From assembly GCA_018266795.1 (NCBI GenBank), contig JAFDZV010000034.1, forward strand, positions 1 to 53,049: DNA of 53,049 nucleotides. Reading direction: 5' to 3'. Positions 8,863 to 19,100 of the stretch are shown piece after piece. The stretch is from Bacteroidota bacterium (GTDB lineage: Bacteria; Bacteroidota; Ignavibacteria; OLB7). The translations under genes and the position numbers were made by a program. Positions within the stretch are counted from its first letter, which is position 1. Each line of letters begins with the position of its first letter. The notes under the pieces are model-generated. The model worked only from the letters and a program-made list of their open reading frames with translations. It ran no database searches and was not told the DNA's origin.

Positions 8863-11800
8863 TTATCTTTCTTCTCTCTCTTCCCATTCCCTGCGACGGC
8901 ACTCCTCCATCATTCGCCGAATGCGCTCCGCATCGAGCGGTCTGCCGGCCCGTGCATATGCTTCGCACAGGCATTCCATCAATTCCTCATCGCAAGGGAA
9001 CGCATCGAGGGCTGCCTGTAACACGCGGGATTCGTCGGCATACATCTTCTCGTGCCGGAAGGCGGTGGTAACTGCGAACGCATTCCGTCGCAGTTCAATC
9101 TCGAGTTGCTCCCGCTGATGCAGAAACAGATCCTCCTGGAAATCCTGGAATAGTTGGTTGCGGCGGATGATATTTCCGGCCCGATCGTTGTTCTCGAATT
9201 CAACGACGTACGACATTACTTCAAAGAACGCTACTGCCGCAAGCATCGGAGACTTTTCCAGCAGCGCCTGCATCGAGCGTTTCATCAGGCGCCTCACCTC
9301 CAGAATATCCACATCCACGATGTCCGTGTTCAGTCGGGGCCGATCCCCATTGGTATCGACTATTTCATAACTAAACCGCCGACGCAGCCGATGGACGCTC
9401 TGCTTGACGATGCGCCGCGCTTTGGCGCGACCTTCGGCTGTGTCTTCGACGGACGGCACTGCAATCCTGTAGAACTCCTCGGGCGACAGCGGACGCCGTT
9501 GCAACAGATCGAGAACCATCACCGCCAGCATGCGGCATTCACGACCAGGAACTGCATCGTCAAGCGAACCATCCGATCTGGTCACGGTGACCGATTCGAG
9601 CATGGTAATCCACCATCTGCGCGCCTCGGGCTGCGTGTGCATATCCGCTCTATCAGCGATGCAGTCGAGAATCCGCTCCTTCCATCCGGCAACGGAGTCG
9701 GTATCGAGAAGGCCACATGCATCGTCGAGCAGGCAATTCATGAAAACTACCAGACTTCGTGTGGGAGCACCAAGCCAGCCGAGCGCCCGCTGCACCGCGC
9801 CGCGGAGCGCACCCTCAAGCTCACTCATCCGGGAATCGATCACAGACCCAGGCCGGAACAGGTTGAAGAGGCCCACCGCCACACGAACGCGCAACACATC
9901 TGTGAGTCGAAGAATCGGACGGTCATTAAGCGCATGTATAGAAGCAGGATCGATCGCATCTGACGCACCGGCCACCAGGTCCACCAGCGAAGCAACTTCC
10001 ACGCCGGCTAGGTTGTTCACTGCTTCCATTCGGGCACGTGCATCTCTCAGTTCGGCGGCAGGATTGGCATCGTACAGCACGAGTGCGATCAACGGCAGCG
10101 CCGTGAGATCGCGGCGCGATACACCGTGGGTGTTCATTATCGCAGTCGCCTCTGCCGGTTCACCGCGCAGCAGCGCGGCTTCCACGAGGGGAAGGGCCAG
10201 CACCGGTTCAACCTGTGCCCGCCGCTCCGGCAACATCATGATAATGGCCTGCTCGAAGGGTTCGGCAATGGAGGCAAACGATGCATCTATCCCGGCGCGC
10301 ACCCATTGCTGTCTGACAATCACGGAAAGGAACTGATCGATCAGGTTAAACTCATACAATTGCGGGAGGACGCGATTGCAGATCCTCATCAACATTTCGA
10401 CTTCCGCCACCTCCGCCAGTAGCTCGATGCAGAACATCCACACATTGAAATCGTTCGCTTCAATTGTGCTTTCATATTTCCGAATGCGAGCCAGGCTCCT
10501 CTGCAGTTCAGCCTCGGTTTCAAAGAGGGAGAGGAGCGGCGGATAGACCTTGCGAGCGAACGCGGCACGAACGTTGTCGGGCAGTTCGTCCGAGCCAAGT
10601 AATTCCTCCGCCCGCTCGCGAAGGCGTCGCCGCATCTCGGAGTCCCCGTTGTGGTAGGCATCCATGCAGGCCGCAATGACAAAGTCCGTGTAGGCAAAGG
10701 AGTACCGCAGATGCGGACGTGCTTCCAGCATCACCTCCGCCTCCTCCCACAGTTCCTGCGTCACGGCAGGCAGGCCGTTGCTGTACAACAGGTCGCTGTA
10801 GGTCAGCATATGCAGTCGGCCCATCGCCAATTCATCGGAGGAAATAACGGCCGTGAGTGATTTCAGTATCGCCAGCCAGCGCTCCATCTGGTCGTGGTGA
10901 TCGCGCAGGGCGAGACTGAGGGCATAGTTGATCACTTTCACCAGCATCCGTTCCCAATCCCTCCTGCTCCACGCTCCAAGTCGCGCAGTCATCAGGCGCA
11001 GGGCTGTTCGCCACGTCAATCGTGCACGCCTCCACTCGGCGCTGCGATCGATCGCCTTCAACGCATCGAACGCCCTGTCGAACGCTCGCACGGCTACCGC
11101 TCCGTCAATCTCCACCGCATGCCACTTCCGATCGGCAAGCAACTGAAACGGCACAACAGAATAGAGCGGGCAATCGGCAATTGCACGAACTAATCTCTCC
11201 ACCTCGATCTTCCGGCTCTCGAGGAGATGCCAATGGAGCAGCGGATGCGTAAAGCCCAGCAGCGGATGAAACGACTCTCCGCCGGGTAGCGCGCGCGGCG
11301 GTGCCGCGATCGTTGCGATGATTCCCCGGAACAGCAGCGTATCGATCAGCGCATCCGCATCATCCACCATCACGTGAGCAGCCTCGCGCGCAAACACTTC
11401 TCCCAATTGCGCCAACCGGCCAATGTCATGCTGTTGCTTCGATGTCAGTTCCTCGAGCAGCCCAAGAGCAGGCTCGCGAACGGCACCTTCCATCGTACGA
11501 GTCAGCCACTCCAGTCTGCCAGGGATGTTCCATCCATACGTCGGATCGATTCTCTTAGGCCGGGCGGCAACAAGAACGCGGTACAATGCCGAACAGAGCG
11601 CCCCGGGATTGCCACCTGTTGCAGCATATGTGGCCTCGGCAACCTCCGATGGCGGCATCGCCCCAAACACCATCTCCCACGCGAGCGCACAGGTTTCCTG
11701 CGCCAATCCCTGCAGCGGCATCGTGACGGCATGATGCGCCATCAACACGCCATGTACCTTCGGCCTATCGGCAGGACGCGTAACGGCCAGAATTGCAATC

Positions 11801-12309
11801 GGCTCGTCTGCAAGCCGATTCATCAACCACGCAAACTCTGTGTGGCATTCGCTGGCCAGCAGATGCAAATCCTCCAGCACCAGAAGAGGGGTACGAAGCT
11901 GCGATAGACGCTTTAGTACAGCCGCAACCGCATCGAAGACCGGTTCGATTTCACGATACCCGGAATCAAGCCGCGCGGATGCGTCGCCGAGGGCATGCGC
12001 GATCGAAGGGATCAACGAATTGTCGGCGCCCCGGTGGAACCGTACACGAACAAGCCGCTCGCGTGTATTCGTCGGATCGAAATCGGAGTGCTCGCTCTCC
12101 TGATCGAATACACGACGCTGAAGTTCATCAAGCAACCAGGTTTTGCCGATATCTCTCTCGCCGGTCAGGATCATTACACGCATTCCGACGCCATATCCTT
12201 CACCGCGCCAGAATCGGGTAAGTCGCCCGAGTTCATCCTCGCGGTTGAGGAAGGGAAGCCTTCCATGATTTTCGAAGTCAGCTTGAAAGTGGTCAAGTGG
12301 CGTGGACAT
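8863..12309 (-). CDS. STAND ATPase-BTAD transcriptional regulator (SARP-like parts, ATPase first)
   Basis: 1148 residues. The N-terminus is a P-loop ATPase: Walker A GERDIGKT at 50-57 and Walker B LLVLED at 142-147, preceded by the FLNREDELGRL box typical of MalT/AfsR-type STAND ATPases. A long helical, TPR-like region follows (~400-880). Residues ~900-1000 look like an OmpR-type winged helix (ESVTVTRSDGSLDD, AVMVLDLLQRRPLSPEEFYR, VKQSVHRLRRRFSYEIV). Residues ~1013-1148 match a bacterial transcriptional activation domain (DLFLHQREQLEIELRRNAF, ALDAFPCDEELMECLCEAYARAGR). Classical SARPs such as AfsR carry winged helix and BTAD at the N-terminus before the ATPase; here the order is reversed. It is probably a DNA-binding activator gated by ATP and ligand sensing. 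It is divergent from the zinc-ribbon and T9SS genes, with heptamer repeats between. Confidence 0.85.
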   Translation of the reverse strand: MSTPLDHFQADFENHGRLPFLNREDELGRLTRFWRGEGYGVGMRVMILTGERDIGKTWLLDELQRRVFDQESEHSDFDPTNTRERLVRVRFHRGADNSLIPSIAHALGDASARLDSGYREIEPVFDAVAAVLKRLSQLRTPLLVLEDLHLLASECHTEFAWLMNRLADEPIAILAVTRPADRPKVHGVLMAHHAVTMPLQGLAQETCALAWEMVFGAMPPSEVAEATYAATGGNPGALCSALYRVLVAARPKRIDPTYGWNIPGRLEWLTRTMEGAVREPALGLLEELTSKQQHDIGRLAQLGEVFAREAAHVMVDDADALIDTLLFRGIIATIAAPPRALPGGESFHPLLGFTHPLLHWHLLESRKIEVERLVRAIADCPLYSVVPFQLLADRKWHAVEIDGAVAVRAFDRAFDALKAIDRSAEWRRARLTWRTALRLMTARLGAWSRRDWERMLVKVINYALSLALRDHHDQMERWLAILKSLTAVISSDELAMGRLHMLTYSDLLYSNGLPAVTQELWEEAEVMLEARPHLRYSFAYTDFVIAACMDAYHNGDSEMRRRLRERAEELLGSDELPDNVRAAFARKVYPPLLSLFETEAELQRSLARIRKYESTIEANDFNVWMFCIELLAEVAEVEMLMRICNRVLPQLYEFNLIDQFLSVIVRQQWVRAGIDASFASIAEPFEQAIIMMLPERRAQVEPVLALPLVEAALLRGEPAEATAIMNTHGVSRRDLTALPLIALVLYDANPAAELRDARARMEAVNNLAGVEVASLVDLVAGASDAIDPASIHALNDRPILRLTDVLRVRVAVGLFNLFRPGSVIDSRMSELEGALRGAVQRALGWLGAPTRSLVVFMNCLLDDACGLLDTDSVAGWKERILDCIADRADMHTQPEARRWWITMLESVTVTRSDGSLDDAVPGRECRMLAVMVLDLLQRRPLSPEEFYRIAVPSVEDTAEGRAKARRIVKQSVHRLRRRFSYEIVDTNGDRPRLNTDIVDVDILEVRRLMKRSMQALLEKSPMLAAVAFFEVMSYVVEFENNDRAGNIIRRNQLFQDFQEDLFLHQREQLEIELRRNAFAVTTAFRHEKMYADESRVLQAALDAFPCDEELMECLCEAYARAGRPLDAERIRRMMEECRRREWEEREER

Positions 12310-12405
12310 AGAGTTGATGTGAATAATGAAATAAGAAAAGAAAGAGCAGAGGCGAACATAACGAAGAAACTCAAACCTGAAAAATATTTCGGACGATCGG
12401 TTGCT

Positions 12406-12456
12406 CGTTACCGATCGATCTCAACTCCGTTACCGATCGCCCCTGCGACCGTTACC
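12406..12456. promoter_or_regulatory. Three CGTTACC heptamers at 22-bp steps: candidate regulator operator
   Basis: CGTTACC begins at 12406, 12428 and 12450, exactly 22 bp apart each time. The first two copies extend to CGTTACCGATCG. An inverted partial copy (CGATCGGT at 12394-12401) pairs with ACCGATCG at 12410-12417. The array lies between the divergent SARP-like regulator (start 12309) and the zinc-ribbon gene (start 12549), the expected place for an autoregulatory or shared operator. Spacing by two helical turns is a known property of SARP sites. Binding by this protein is inferred, not shown. Confidence 0.65.
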
Positions 12457-12548
12457 CCCCCAGCGACATTGCATCCGAGAACAACGCTTCAACCGGCAAT
12501 CGGAAGCTGAACTCTCCAACGACACACAATCAATTGAATGGAGGAGCC

Positions 12549-12791
12549 ATGGAATCAGACGCTCACAGGGCCGAGGTCCGGATTCGTGCAGAGAACCGGG
12601 AGCATCAATTCAAGCGCTGCATATCCTGCCGGGCGGTCGGCTATCCGAACGACTTCTACTGCCCACACTGCGGAACACCCTTCGGTCCGGCGTGCCGGCA
12701 TTGCGGAACGCCGGTTTCGCATCCAGTGGCCGTCTACTGTGTGGAATGCGGAGCGAAGCTGGCCGGGGGAGAGACAACGCGAACGCGTTGA
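12549..12791 (+). CDS. Small double zinc-ribbon protein
   Basis: 80 residues from ATG 12549, preceded by GGAGGAG. An in-frame ATG at 12534 is less likely. The sequence has two back-to-back zinc ribbons: C-x2-C...C-x2-C in CISCRAVGYPNDFYCPHCG and again in CRHCGTPVSHPVAVYCVECG, a DZANK-like arrangement. Such ribbons are usually protein- or nucleic-acid-binding modules fused to other domains; here they stand alone. The gene lies 62 bp upstream of the T9SS protein gene and downstream of the heptamer array, so the two may be co-transcribed and co-regulated. Confidence 0.8.
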   Translation: MESDAHRAEVRIRAENREHQFKRCISCRAVGYPNDFYCPHCGTPFGPACRHCGTPVSHPVAVYCVECGAKLAGGETTRTR

Positions 12792-12854
12792 TATGGTTTC
12801 CATAGACACCGTCGATATGTCCCACTGTTTCAATCAATCATTGGAGTAGGAGTC

Positions 12855-15473
12855 ATGAACACTCGTTCAAGCGCCGGCGGACGCCGGGCACGATCTCGAG
12901 GCATGCTGCGTGCAAGCATCACATTTACAGCTGCGCTGCTACTGATATACTGTCATTCAGCGGCCCAGTCCATACCGGTTATGGAGTTGCACGTTACGCC
13001 ATTGAGCGACAATGAATCCGGATGCTGCTGGTATTTCCAACTGACACGCCCTCCCGGACTATCGGGCAACATCACAACCGTCATCGCCCGAATCGTTGAT
13101 CCCGGCATCAGGGTGATCAGCGCATCCACCATCGATTCGACATCTCCGCAACCTACCTGGGATGCCCGTACGATTTCCTGGACGATGCAGGCATCGGAAG
13201 GACGGAATCCAGCGAGCCTTGTTCATGCCTGTTTCGAAAACAGAACACGGTCGTCGCAATTCAGGATCGTCTTCACTGGATACAGTGCCAGTAATTACAT
13301 GGGTACCGAAGTAGACGATACACTCACACTCGACTGCAGTGGGCGAAGTGATTCCTGTATCGTGGACACTTTGAGCCTGAGCACCGGATGGGACTTCGCA
13401 ACAAAATCGGTGAGCGCTGTCGGGTCACTCTCGCCGCTTTGGAATATTGTTGCAGATCCGGATCAGCAGACCGCTGAGCCCCGGCCGGCAAATGTGATCG
13501 CAAGGTATTCATCAGGCTGGGCGGGGCCGCTGGCGAACACCCAATGGGTAAGCGCATATCCGACGGCGCAGAACTACATGAACGGGGTCTATTCGTTCGA
13601 GATGTGCTTCTGTATTGCTGGCTCAACCGACAATGCCCGGCTCGTGCTCGACGCATTCGCAGATGACCGCGCAACAATCTACATCAACGGATGCCAGATT
13701 GGACGAACACAAGAACGCGGATTCGTCAATCCCCCATTGCACGTGGAGACCGACATTTCAGGCTGTGTTGTTCAGGGGCACAATTGCCTTCGAATCGACG
13801 TCGAGAATACGCACAGTGTTGCCATGGGATTGGATATCGGCGGCTATATCACCGGCACGACGCTTGCACTGGAGAAGCCGGGATGCTGCAATCCAAGCGG
13901 CAGCATTATCGGAACCATGTTCCGAGACATCGACTGCAACGGACAGCGCAGCCCGAACGAGCCCGGGCTGCCCGGGTGGACCATCGCACTCAACAATGGA
14001 ACGAAGGCTGTCACCGATGCGCTCGGCAACTACTACTTCTACAACCTGTGGCCCGGCACGTACCGGGTTTCCGAAGTGCCGATGGATGGATGGGAGCAAT
14101 CGTCTCCGGGGGGCGACGGCACATACACGATTGTGCTTGGCACCAACCAGGTCATCCAGCGTGACTTTCTCAATCGAGAAATCGGGAAGTGCGCCGACCT
14201 CTGGATGCAGGACAGCAAAGCGGATAGCGGCGACGAGCCTGACGCTCAGGCCGAGCCGATACTGTGGGCCAGCGAGGATATCTGGGTCCGGAATACAAAT
14301 GACGCCAGCACCACGCATCAGAACCCGATATCCGGGGAGATCAACTATGTCTATGTGAATGCACGCAATCGCGGAACGGATACCGGGTACGCCACACTGC
14401 ATGTCTACTGGGCGAAGGCTTCCAGCAATCTCTACTGGCCACGGGACTGGACAAACAGCAACGGCCCAGTGTGCGATACCATTGGAAGCGGCGAGTTGGT
14501 GCCGATGGACATAATGGTACCGCCCAACAGCGTTCGTACTGTCGGCCCGTTCCTGTGGATCCCACCGGACCCGCAAGCCTTTCGCAGCTGCTTCACATCC
14601 CAGGAGGCGCACCACTTCTGCCTGCTTGCCCGCCTGGAGACGGCACACGACAAGCCATACGGCATGTCAAATCCGGAGACGGAAAATGTGGGATGGAATA
14701 CGCGATACAATAAGAGAATCATCTGGAAGAATGTCTCGGTTGTTTTCCGGTACGGCAGCGGCGCGCCGCCAACGGCTGTGCTGCTCCGGGGCAATCCGAA
14801 TCATGCATGCACTGCAGTACTGCGGCTCACATCGATACCTGCTTCGCCGCGCACCTCGTTCTTCACGTACGGGTCCATCGGATTGCATCTGAACGATGCA
14901 CTGTATTCGCATTGGGTACAGGCCCACAGGCCGGGACGTGTCGATGGATCGGATGACAGCACTCGTACCATACGGCTGGCTCACGAGGACGCATGGGTAG
15001 GTGGCCTCGATCTCGACGCACGTGAGGTGGCTCCGATTACCGTAGCATTCAACTTCATCAGAAAGCCCCCGACAGATTCCTCGAAGTTCGTCGTGGATCT
15101 GGCGCAGTATGGTGCGGGCAACGACTCATCCTCAGCTGACGGAGGCGAGCGTTTCGATATCCAATACCATCACCCTGCAGATGCCGACTCTGTTTTCAGC
15201 AGTGATGGAGCCGGTATAGCGCTCCAACAGAACGTTCCCAATCCTGCGAATCGCGAAACAACGATCGGTTTCGCGCTGGCAACGCCGAATGCGGTGCACC
15301 TGGTGCTGTGCGATATGTCGGGACGGGAAATGCGGACACTGGCGGATGGACGATACGAGGCGGGAGAGCATTCAATCATCTGCACGCTCAACGATCTCCC
15401 CGCCGGCACGTATCTCTACAAGCTCATCGTGAACAACGTCGTACGATCGCGCACACTCATCGTAGTGCACTAA
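12855..15473 (+). CDS. T9SS-exported protein with SdrD-like B domain
   Basis: 872 residues; ATG 12855 is preceded by TAGGAG. A signal peptide with an extended basic n-region ends near HSAAQ (~38). Middle residues ~355-440 match an SdrD/Cna-B-like repeat: GTMFRDIDCNGQRSPNEPGLPGW, then DALGNYYFYNLWPGTYRVSE. Around it are beta-rich modules with paired cysteines. The C-terminus (~790-872) is a type A T9SS sorting domain: LQQNVPNPANRETTIGFAL, VLCDMSGREMRTL, LPAGTYLYKLIV. It should therefore be exported across the outer membrane and released or attached to the cell surface. An adhesin or structural role is likely. It is downstream of the zinc-ribbon gene and ends before the hairpin at 15516. Confidence 0.88.
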   Translation: MNTRSSAGGRRARSRGMLRASITFTAALLLIYCHSAAQSIPVMELHVTPLSDNESGCCWYFQLTRPPGLSGNITTVIARIVDPGIRVISASTIDSTSPQPTWDARTISWTMQASEGRNPASLVHACFENRTRSSQFRIVFTGYSASNYMGTEVDDTLTLDCSGRSDSCIVDTLSLSTGWDFATKSVSAVGSLSPLWNIVADPDQQTAEPRPANVIARYSSGWAGPLANTQWVSAYPTAQNYMNGVYSFEMCFCIAGSTDNARLVLDAFADDRATIYINGCQIGRTQERGFVNPPLHVETDISGCVVQGHNCLRIDVENTHSVAMGLDIGGYITGTTLALEKPGCCNPSGSIIGTMFRDIDCNGQRSPNEPGLPGWTIALNNGTKAVTDALGNYYFYNLWPGTYRVSEVPMDGWEQSSPGGDGTYTIVLGTNQVIQRDFLNREIGKCADLWMQDSKADSGDEPDAQAEPILWASEDIWVRNTNDASTTHQNPISGEINYVYVNARNRGTDTGYATLHVYWAKASSNLYWPRDWTNSNGPVCDTIGSGELVPMDIMVPPNSVRTVGPFLWIPPDPQAFRSCFTSQEAHHFCLLARLETAHDKPYGMSNPETENVGWNTRYNKRIIWKNVSVVFRYGSGAPPTAVLLRGNPNHACTAVLRLTSIPASPRTSFFTYGSIGLHLNDALYSHWVQAHRPGRVDGSDDSTRTIRLAHEDAWVGGLDLDAREVAPITVAFNFIRKPPTDSSKFVVDLAQYGAGNDSSSADGGERFDIQYHHPADADSVFSSDGAGIALQQNVPNPANRETTIGFALATPNAVHLVLCDMSGREMRTLADGRYEAGEHSIICTLNDLPAGTYLYKLIVNNVVRSRTLIVVH

Positions 15474-15515
15474 AACACGAGTGAGATGCATTGAGATTCT
15501 GTCGTACAACGGATT

Positions 15516-15548
15516 GCGCCGCGCGTGGAGAGAATCGACGCGCGGCGC
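15516..15548 (+). terminator. Hairpin terminator after T9SS SdrD-like gene
   Basis: An 11-bp perfect stem GCGCCGCGCGT / ACGCGCGGCGC with an 11-nt loop begins 43 bp after the stop at 15473. No T-run follows. Confidence 0.6.
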
Positions 15549-16141
15549 GGCCATATACATCCGGCAAGGATGGTGCGGAGTTGAATCCAGGGAAGCGGTA
15601 ATGTGTGTGCCCACCTGTGAACGAACGCACTACAACCACGGGGTCAGTGTCCCGGATAACCGTACACCGGATGATGGCATACCGGATGATGAATTCGCAC
15701 GTTATGGCTCGACTGGACCGGAAGATCCCACTCAGATATGGGAAGCGCAGTATTCCCCGAGCAACCGGAGATGGCCGACACATGGCCGTCAGTGGCCGAT
15801 GTATTCGTAGAAGCAGAACCAGGTGTGTGCCGGCATGAACTGTATGCATGGAAGGAATAGAGATCGGACCACAAACCGGGCACCACACCAGAGACGATGG
15901 GAAGTCCGGCCTCGTCAAGACCTCGGAAGTTCAGAACCGTTCCACGTGCATGAAGCCGGCCAATTCCACATTCAAACACAATGCAGTAAGGGCTGCATTC
16001 CAGTTACTGGAACGGAACCCCGCATATCGCACAACAACCTACACGGCCGCCACAGCAACGCATCTGCGCTGCCGCGGCGGCCGTGCCATGATGAGCCCTG
16101 TCCGGACCCCCTATTCGACGAGACCAACCTCCGAACGGCCG

Positions 16142-16171
16142 GCGGAGGAACGCGAAGGCTTATCCCTCCGC
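16142..16171 (-). terminator. Weak hairpin after BC toxin gene
   Basis: A 7-bp stem GCGGAGG / CCTCCGC with a 16-nt loop lies 24-53 bp beyond the minus-strand stop at 16195. It is much weaker than the other hairpins in the window, so this call is tentative. Confidence 0.3.
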
Positions 16172-16194
16172 GCACCCCGCGGTAAACCGGCCGG

Positions 16195-19100
16195 CTACTT
16201 GCCGACGTTGAACTTGATGCCCAGCGTGGCCTGGAAGTGCTGGCCGAAGCTGGCCGCGCCTTCAAAGCTCCAGTGCTTGCCGGCCTCGAATCCAAGACCC
16301 ACATCGAAGCTCTTGAACTCCGGATGTATCGTGTGAAGCCCGAGCGGCACCCCCTCCTTCTGTTGAATCACAGCGCCGGCCTTGAGCGTCCAGTCGCCGA
16401 GCTTGCCCACGGCGCCGAATGTCTGCGAGAAGGGCTCGTCCTTTTTCGGCATCGCTCCCGGCAGCGTTACGTTCGCCAGCCCCATTGCCGTACTGAACCA
16501 CCCCGGAACATTGGCACTCGGCACCTCCGGCATCTCCAGGATCTTCCCTATCGGGCCAACCATCAGCATCTTCTTCACCTCGAATCCCTCACCGGGCGTG
16601 ACGGCAAAGGTTCCGCGAATGAATAACGGAGAGTTCAATCCGAATTTCCCCTCGGCGGAGAACTTGTTGCTGTTGAACGAGGCGGTACCGTTTGCAAAGC
16701 CAATCCCCCCCAACGCCTTCGCCTTGAAGGAGGTGGTGGCGTTGAAGCCGGTGCGATCGAATGAATAGGAACCCGATCCGGTTGCGCTTGCCACTTTCAG
16801 TCCAAACAGGCGCGCGTTCGCGGAGAGCCCGAAGTTTCCCTGCAGTCCACGCGTCTGAATATCCAGTTGTGCCGATACGCGCGCGATGCCGAACGAACTT
16901 GCCTGTGCCGTGAGCGTGGCCTGGCCGGGAGCGCCTCCACGGCCCGGCGTGCCGGCCAGACCGAATCCAACATGCATCGGGAATGGAGACTGCAGCTTCC
17001 CGGATCCCCCCACGGAGTATTGCGACATGGTCAGGCCGCCGGGCGATCGCAGCGTGCTGAAGTTCGCATTGATCTGCCCGGTCCCCTTCAGCCCGATACC
17101 CGGTGCGTGGAAGCCGCCGCTTGCACTCAGATTGACCCCTCGTTCGGTAAGCCCCGTTGCCGAACCGAAGGTATACGGAGCGATGCTCAACCGCAGATTG
17201 CTGAGCGTCAACCCGGTCTCCCGCTGGCCAAGCGGGCTGGGGGTGAACGCCGTGTGCCCCTGCGGCGTCTGCATGCCGTTGGGATCGTTGAACTTCACCG
17301 GATTGTTCCGCGCATAGCGGAACAGGTTTTCTCCATCGACCAACCCGCCCGGATCGGCGGCGGACCATCGCCCGAGCCATGGAACGTAGTATCGCGCCGC
17401 GTGGTAGTTCAGGCCGGTCTCCTCGTCACGCTCCTGCCCCGTATACCGATATCGCTTGGCGGCTTCCGTGGTGCTGCGCGCCGCCTCGTACGATGTGCTG
17501 CCGAACGGGAAATATTCCTCGTAGGTGATCACTCCTCCCTTCTCGTCCAGTTCCAGTGAAGCGGAGTCCACCTGGTTGCTGAACTGGTAGCGATAGAGCG
17601 TCTCCGGCAGCGTGGCCGGCGGCACACCGACGTCGATGGTCTTCGTCTCGACCATCGCAATACGATGCTTCTGGTCCATCACGTGCAGCGTCTCGCGTTC
17701 CAGCTGCACAACGCTTCCGCTGGCGTCGTACTCGCGATAGACTTCGAACAATCCGATGTATATCCGCTCCGCCTTGCGGTTCGGCGTCACGTTGGCCGCG
17801 GCCTGCCAGTCGGTGACCTTGCGCATGCGGCGCCCGCCCGCATCGTACACATACCACGTGGTCTCCGGCGTTCCGCTCATCACCACCTGCTTCGATGTAG
17901 CCTGCAGGCGATCGTGGTAGTCCCACTGCATCAACGGCAGGTGCGGCATGGTGGTCATGTTTCCGTGGTCATCGTGCGTGTAGGTGCAACTGTACGGTCC
18001 GGCCGGGTTGTCTCCGGGCAGGCTGGTGGCACTCAGGCGGTTATTGGTCTTGCCGGCCTCCGTGAGGCTCGCCTCCGAATATCCGTAGTAACGCGTCCAG
18101 CCTCCGCTCGCCACGCTGTGGATCATGGTGAGAAGATTTCCCACGGCGTCGTACTCGTAGCGATCGCTGTACGTACCAACGGCCTTGCCGTCACCCGGAT
18201 GCACGATCCCCCACCGCGGCGCGTCCGAATCGCCCGGCTGCGTCGCAGCCTGCAGCGCCCCGCCGCCGGTAAGCCCCAGATGCTCGCGCCCCGTTGCCTC
18301 GATCAGCCGGTAGGTGGCGTCGTAGAGATAATCGGAACTCGGGTCCACCCGCTGGTTCCTGAAGAAGACCACGTTCTGGATATCGGCATCGTCCTGGATG
18401 TGGGTGATGTTGCCGATGGCGTCGTACGTGTAGCTCAGGTCCTGCACTACACGCTCGTTCGGATTGTACGATGCATCCCGCGTGGTGGTCTTGTGCGTGA
18501 GACGGAATATCACGGGATCGTACGTGTAGTCCGTTATCACCCCGCTGTCGTACTCGATGCGCGTGCGCTGGCCCCGCGCGTTGTAGTCGATATCCTTCAC
18601 GAAGGCCGTCCACACCGGCGATCCGCCGGACATCGCACCACGTACGTTCACCTCCACCACCTCCAGCAGGTTCGCCTCGTTGTACCGGGGGCGAACGATA
18701 CTGGTGTCCGGAGCCGTAAGCGCAGTTGGGCGATTGAGTGCGTCGTACTCCGTTGTGCTGGTGTAGGTTGTTGCTTCCACCAGCGCACCGATCGCGGCAT
18801 CGAGCGCCACCTGGTTGAACGTTGCAGGCGCGGCCGGCACAACGGCATCGACGCTTCCCCAGTCCACGGTGTTCCGGTAATCCTGTGCAAGGCGTCGCGA
18901 GCCGCTCAGCAGGTTCCCCTTGAAGTCGTACTCGTCATCGATACCGGCGCCCGCCTGATCGAGATGCAGGTACACCGCGCCGAGCATGTTCAACTGCAGT
19001 CCGTTCGGATGCTGCTCGCCGTAGATCAGCCGCTCGGTCATGAACTCCTGCGTCGGGTTCGCCGGGTCCGCACCGGTCACGAACAGACGAATCGGGCGGC

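Larger units (their letters stand above)
15474..16194. other. Intergenic region between convergent genes
   Basis: 721 bp between the T9SS gene (plus) and the BC toxin gene (minus). It contains the hairpin at 15516-15548, a short direct repeat ACCGGATGATG at 15666-15676 and 15681-15691, and a possible weak stem GCGGAGG/CCTCCGC (16142-16171) just beyond the toxin stop. The open frames here have no ribosome site, no domain and odd composition (Trp, Arg and Cys-rich), so I do not call a gene. Confidence 0.45.

Noticed and set aside
15481..15810. Plus-strand open frame of 109 residues in the intergenic region
   Set aside because: Composition (Trp, Arg, Pro, no hydrophobic pattern) and lack of a ribosome site suggest noise; it overlaps the terminator hairpin.
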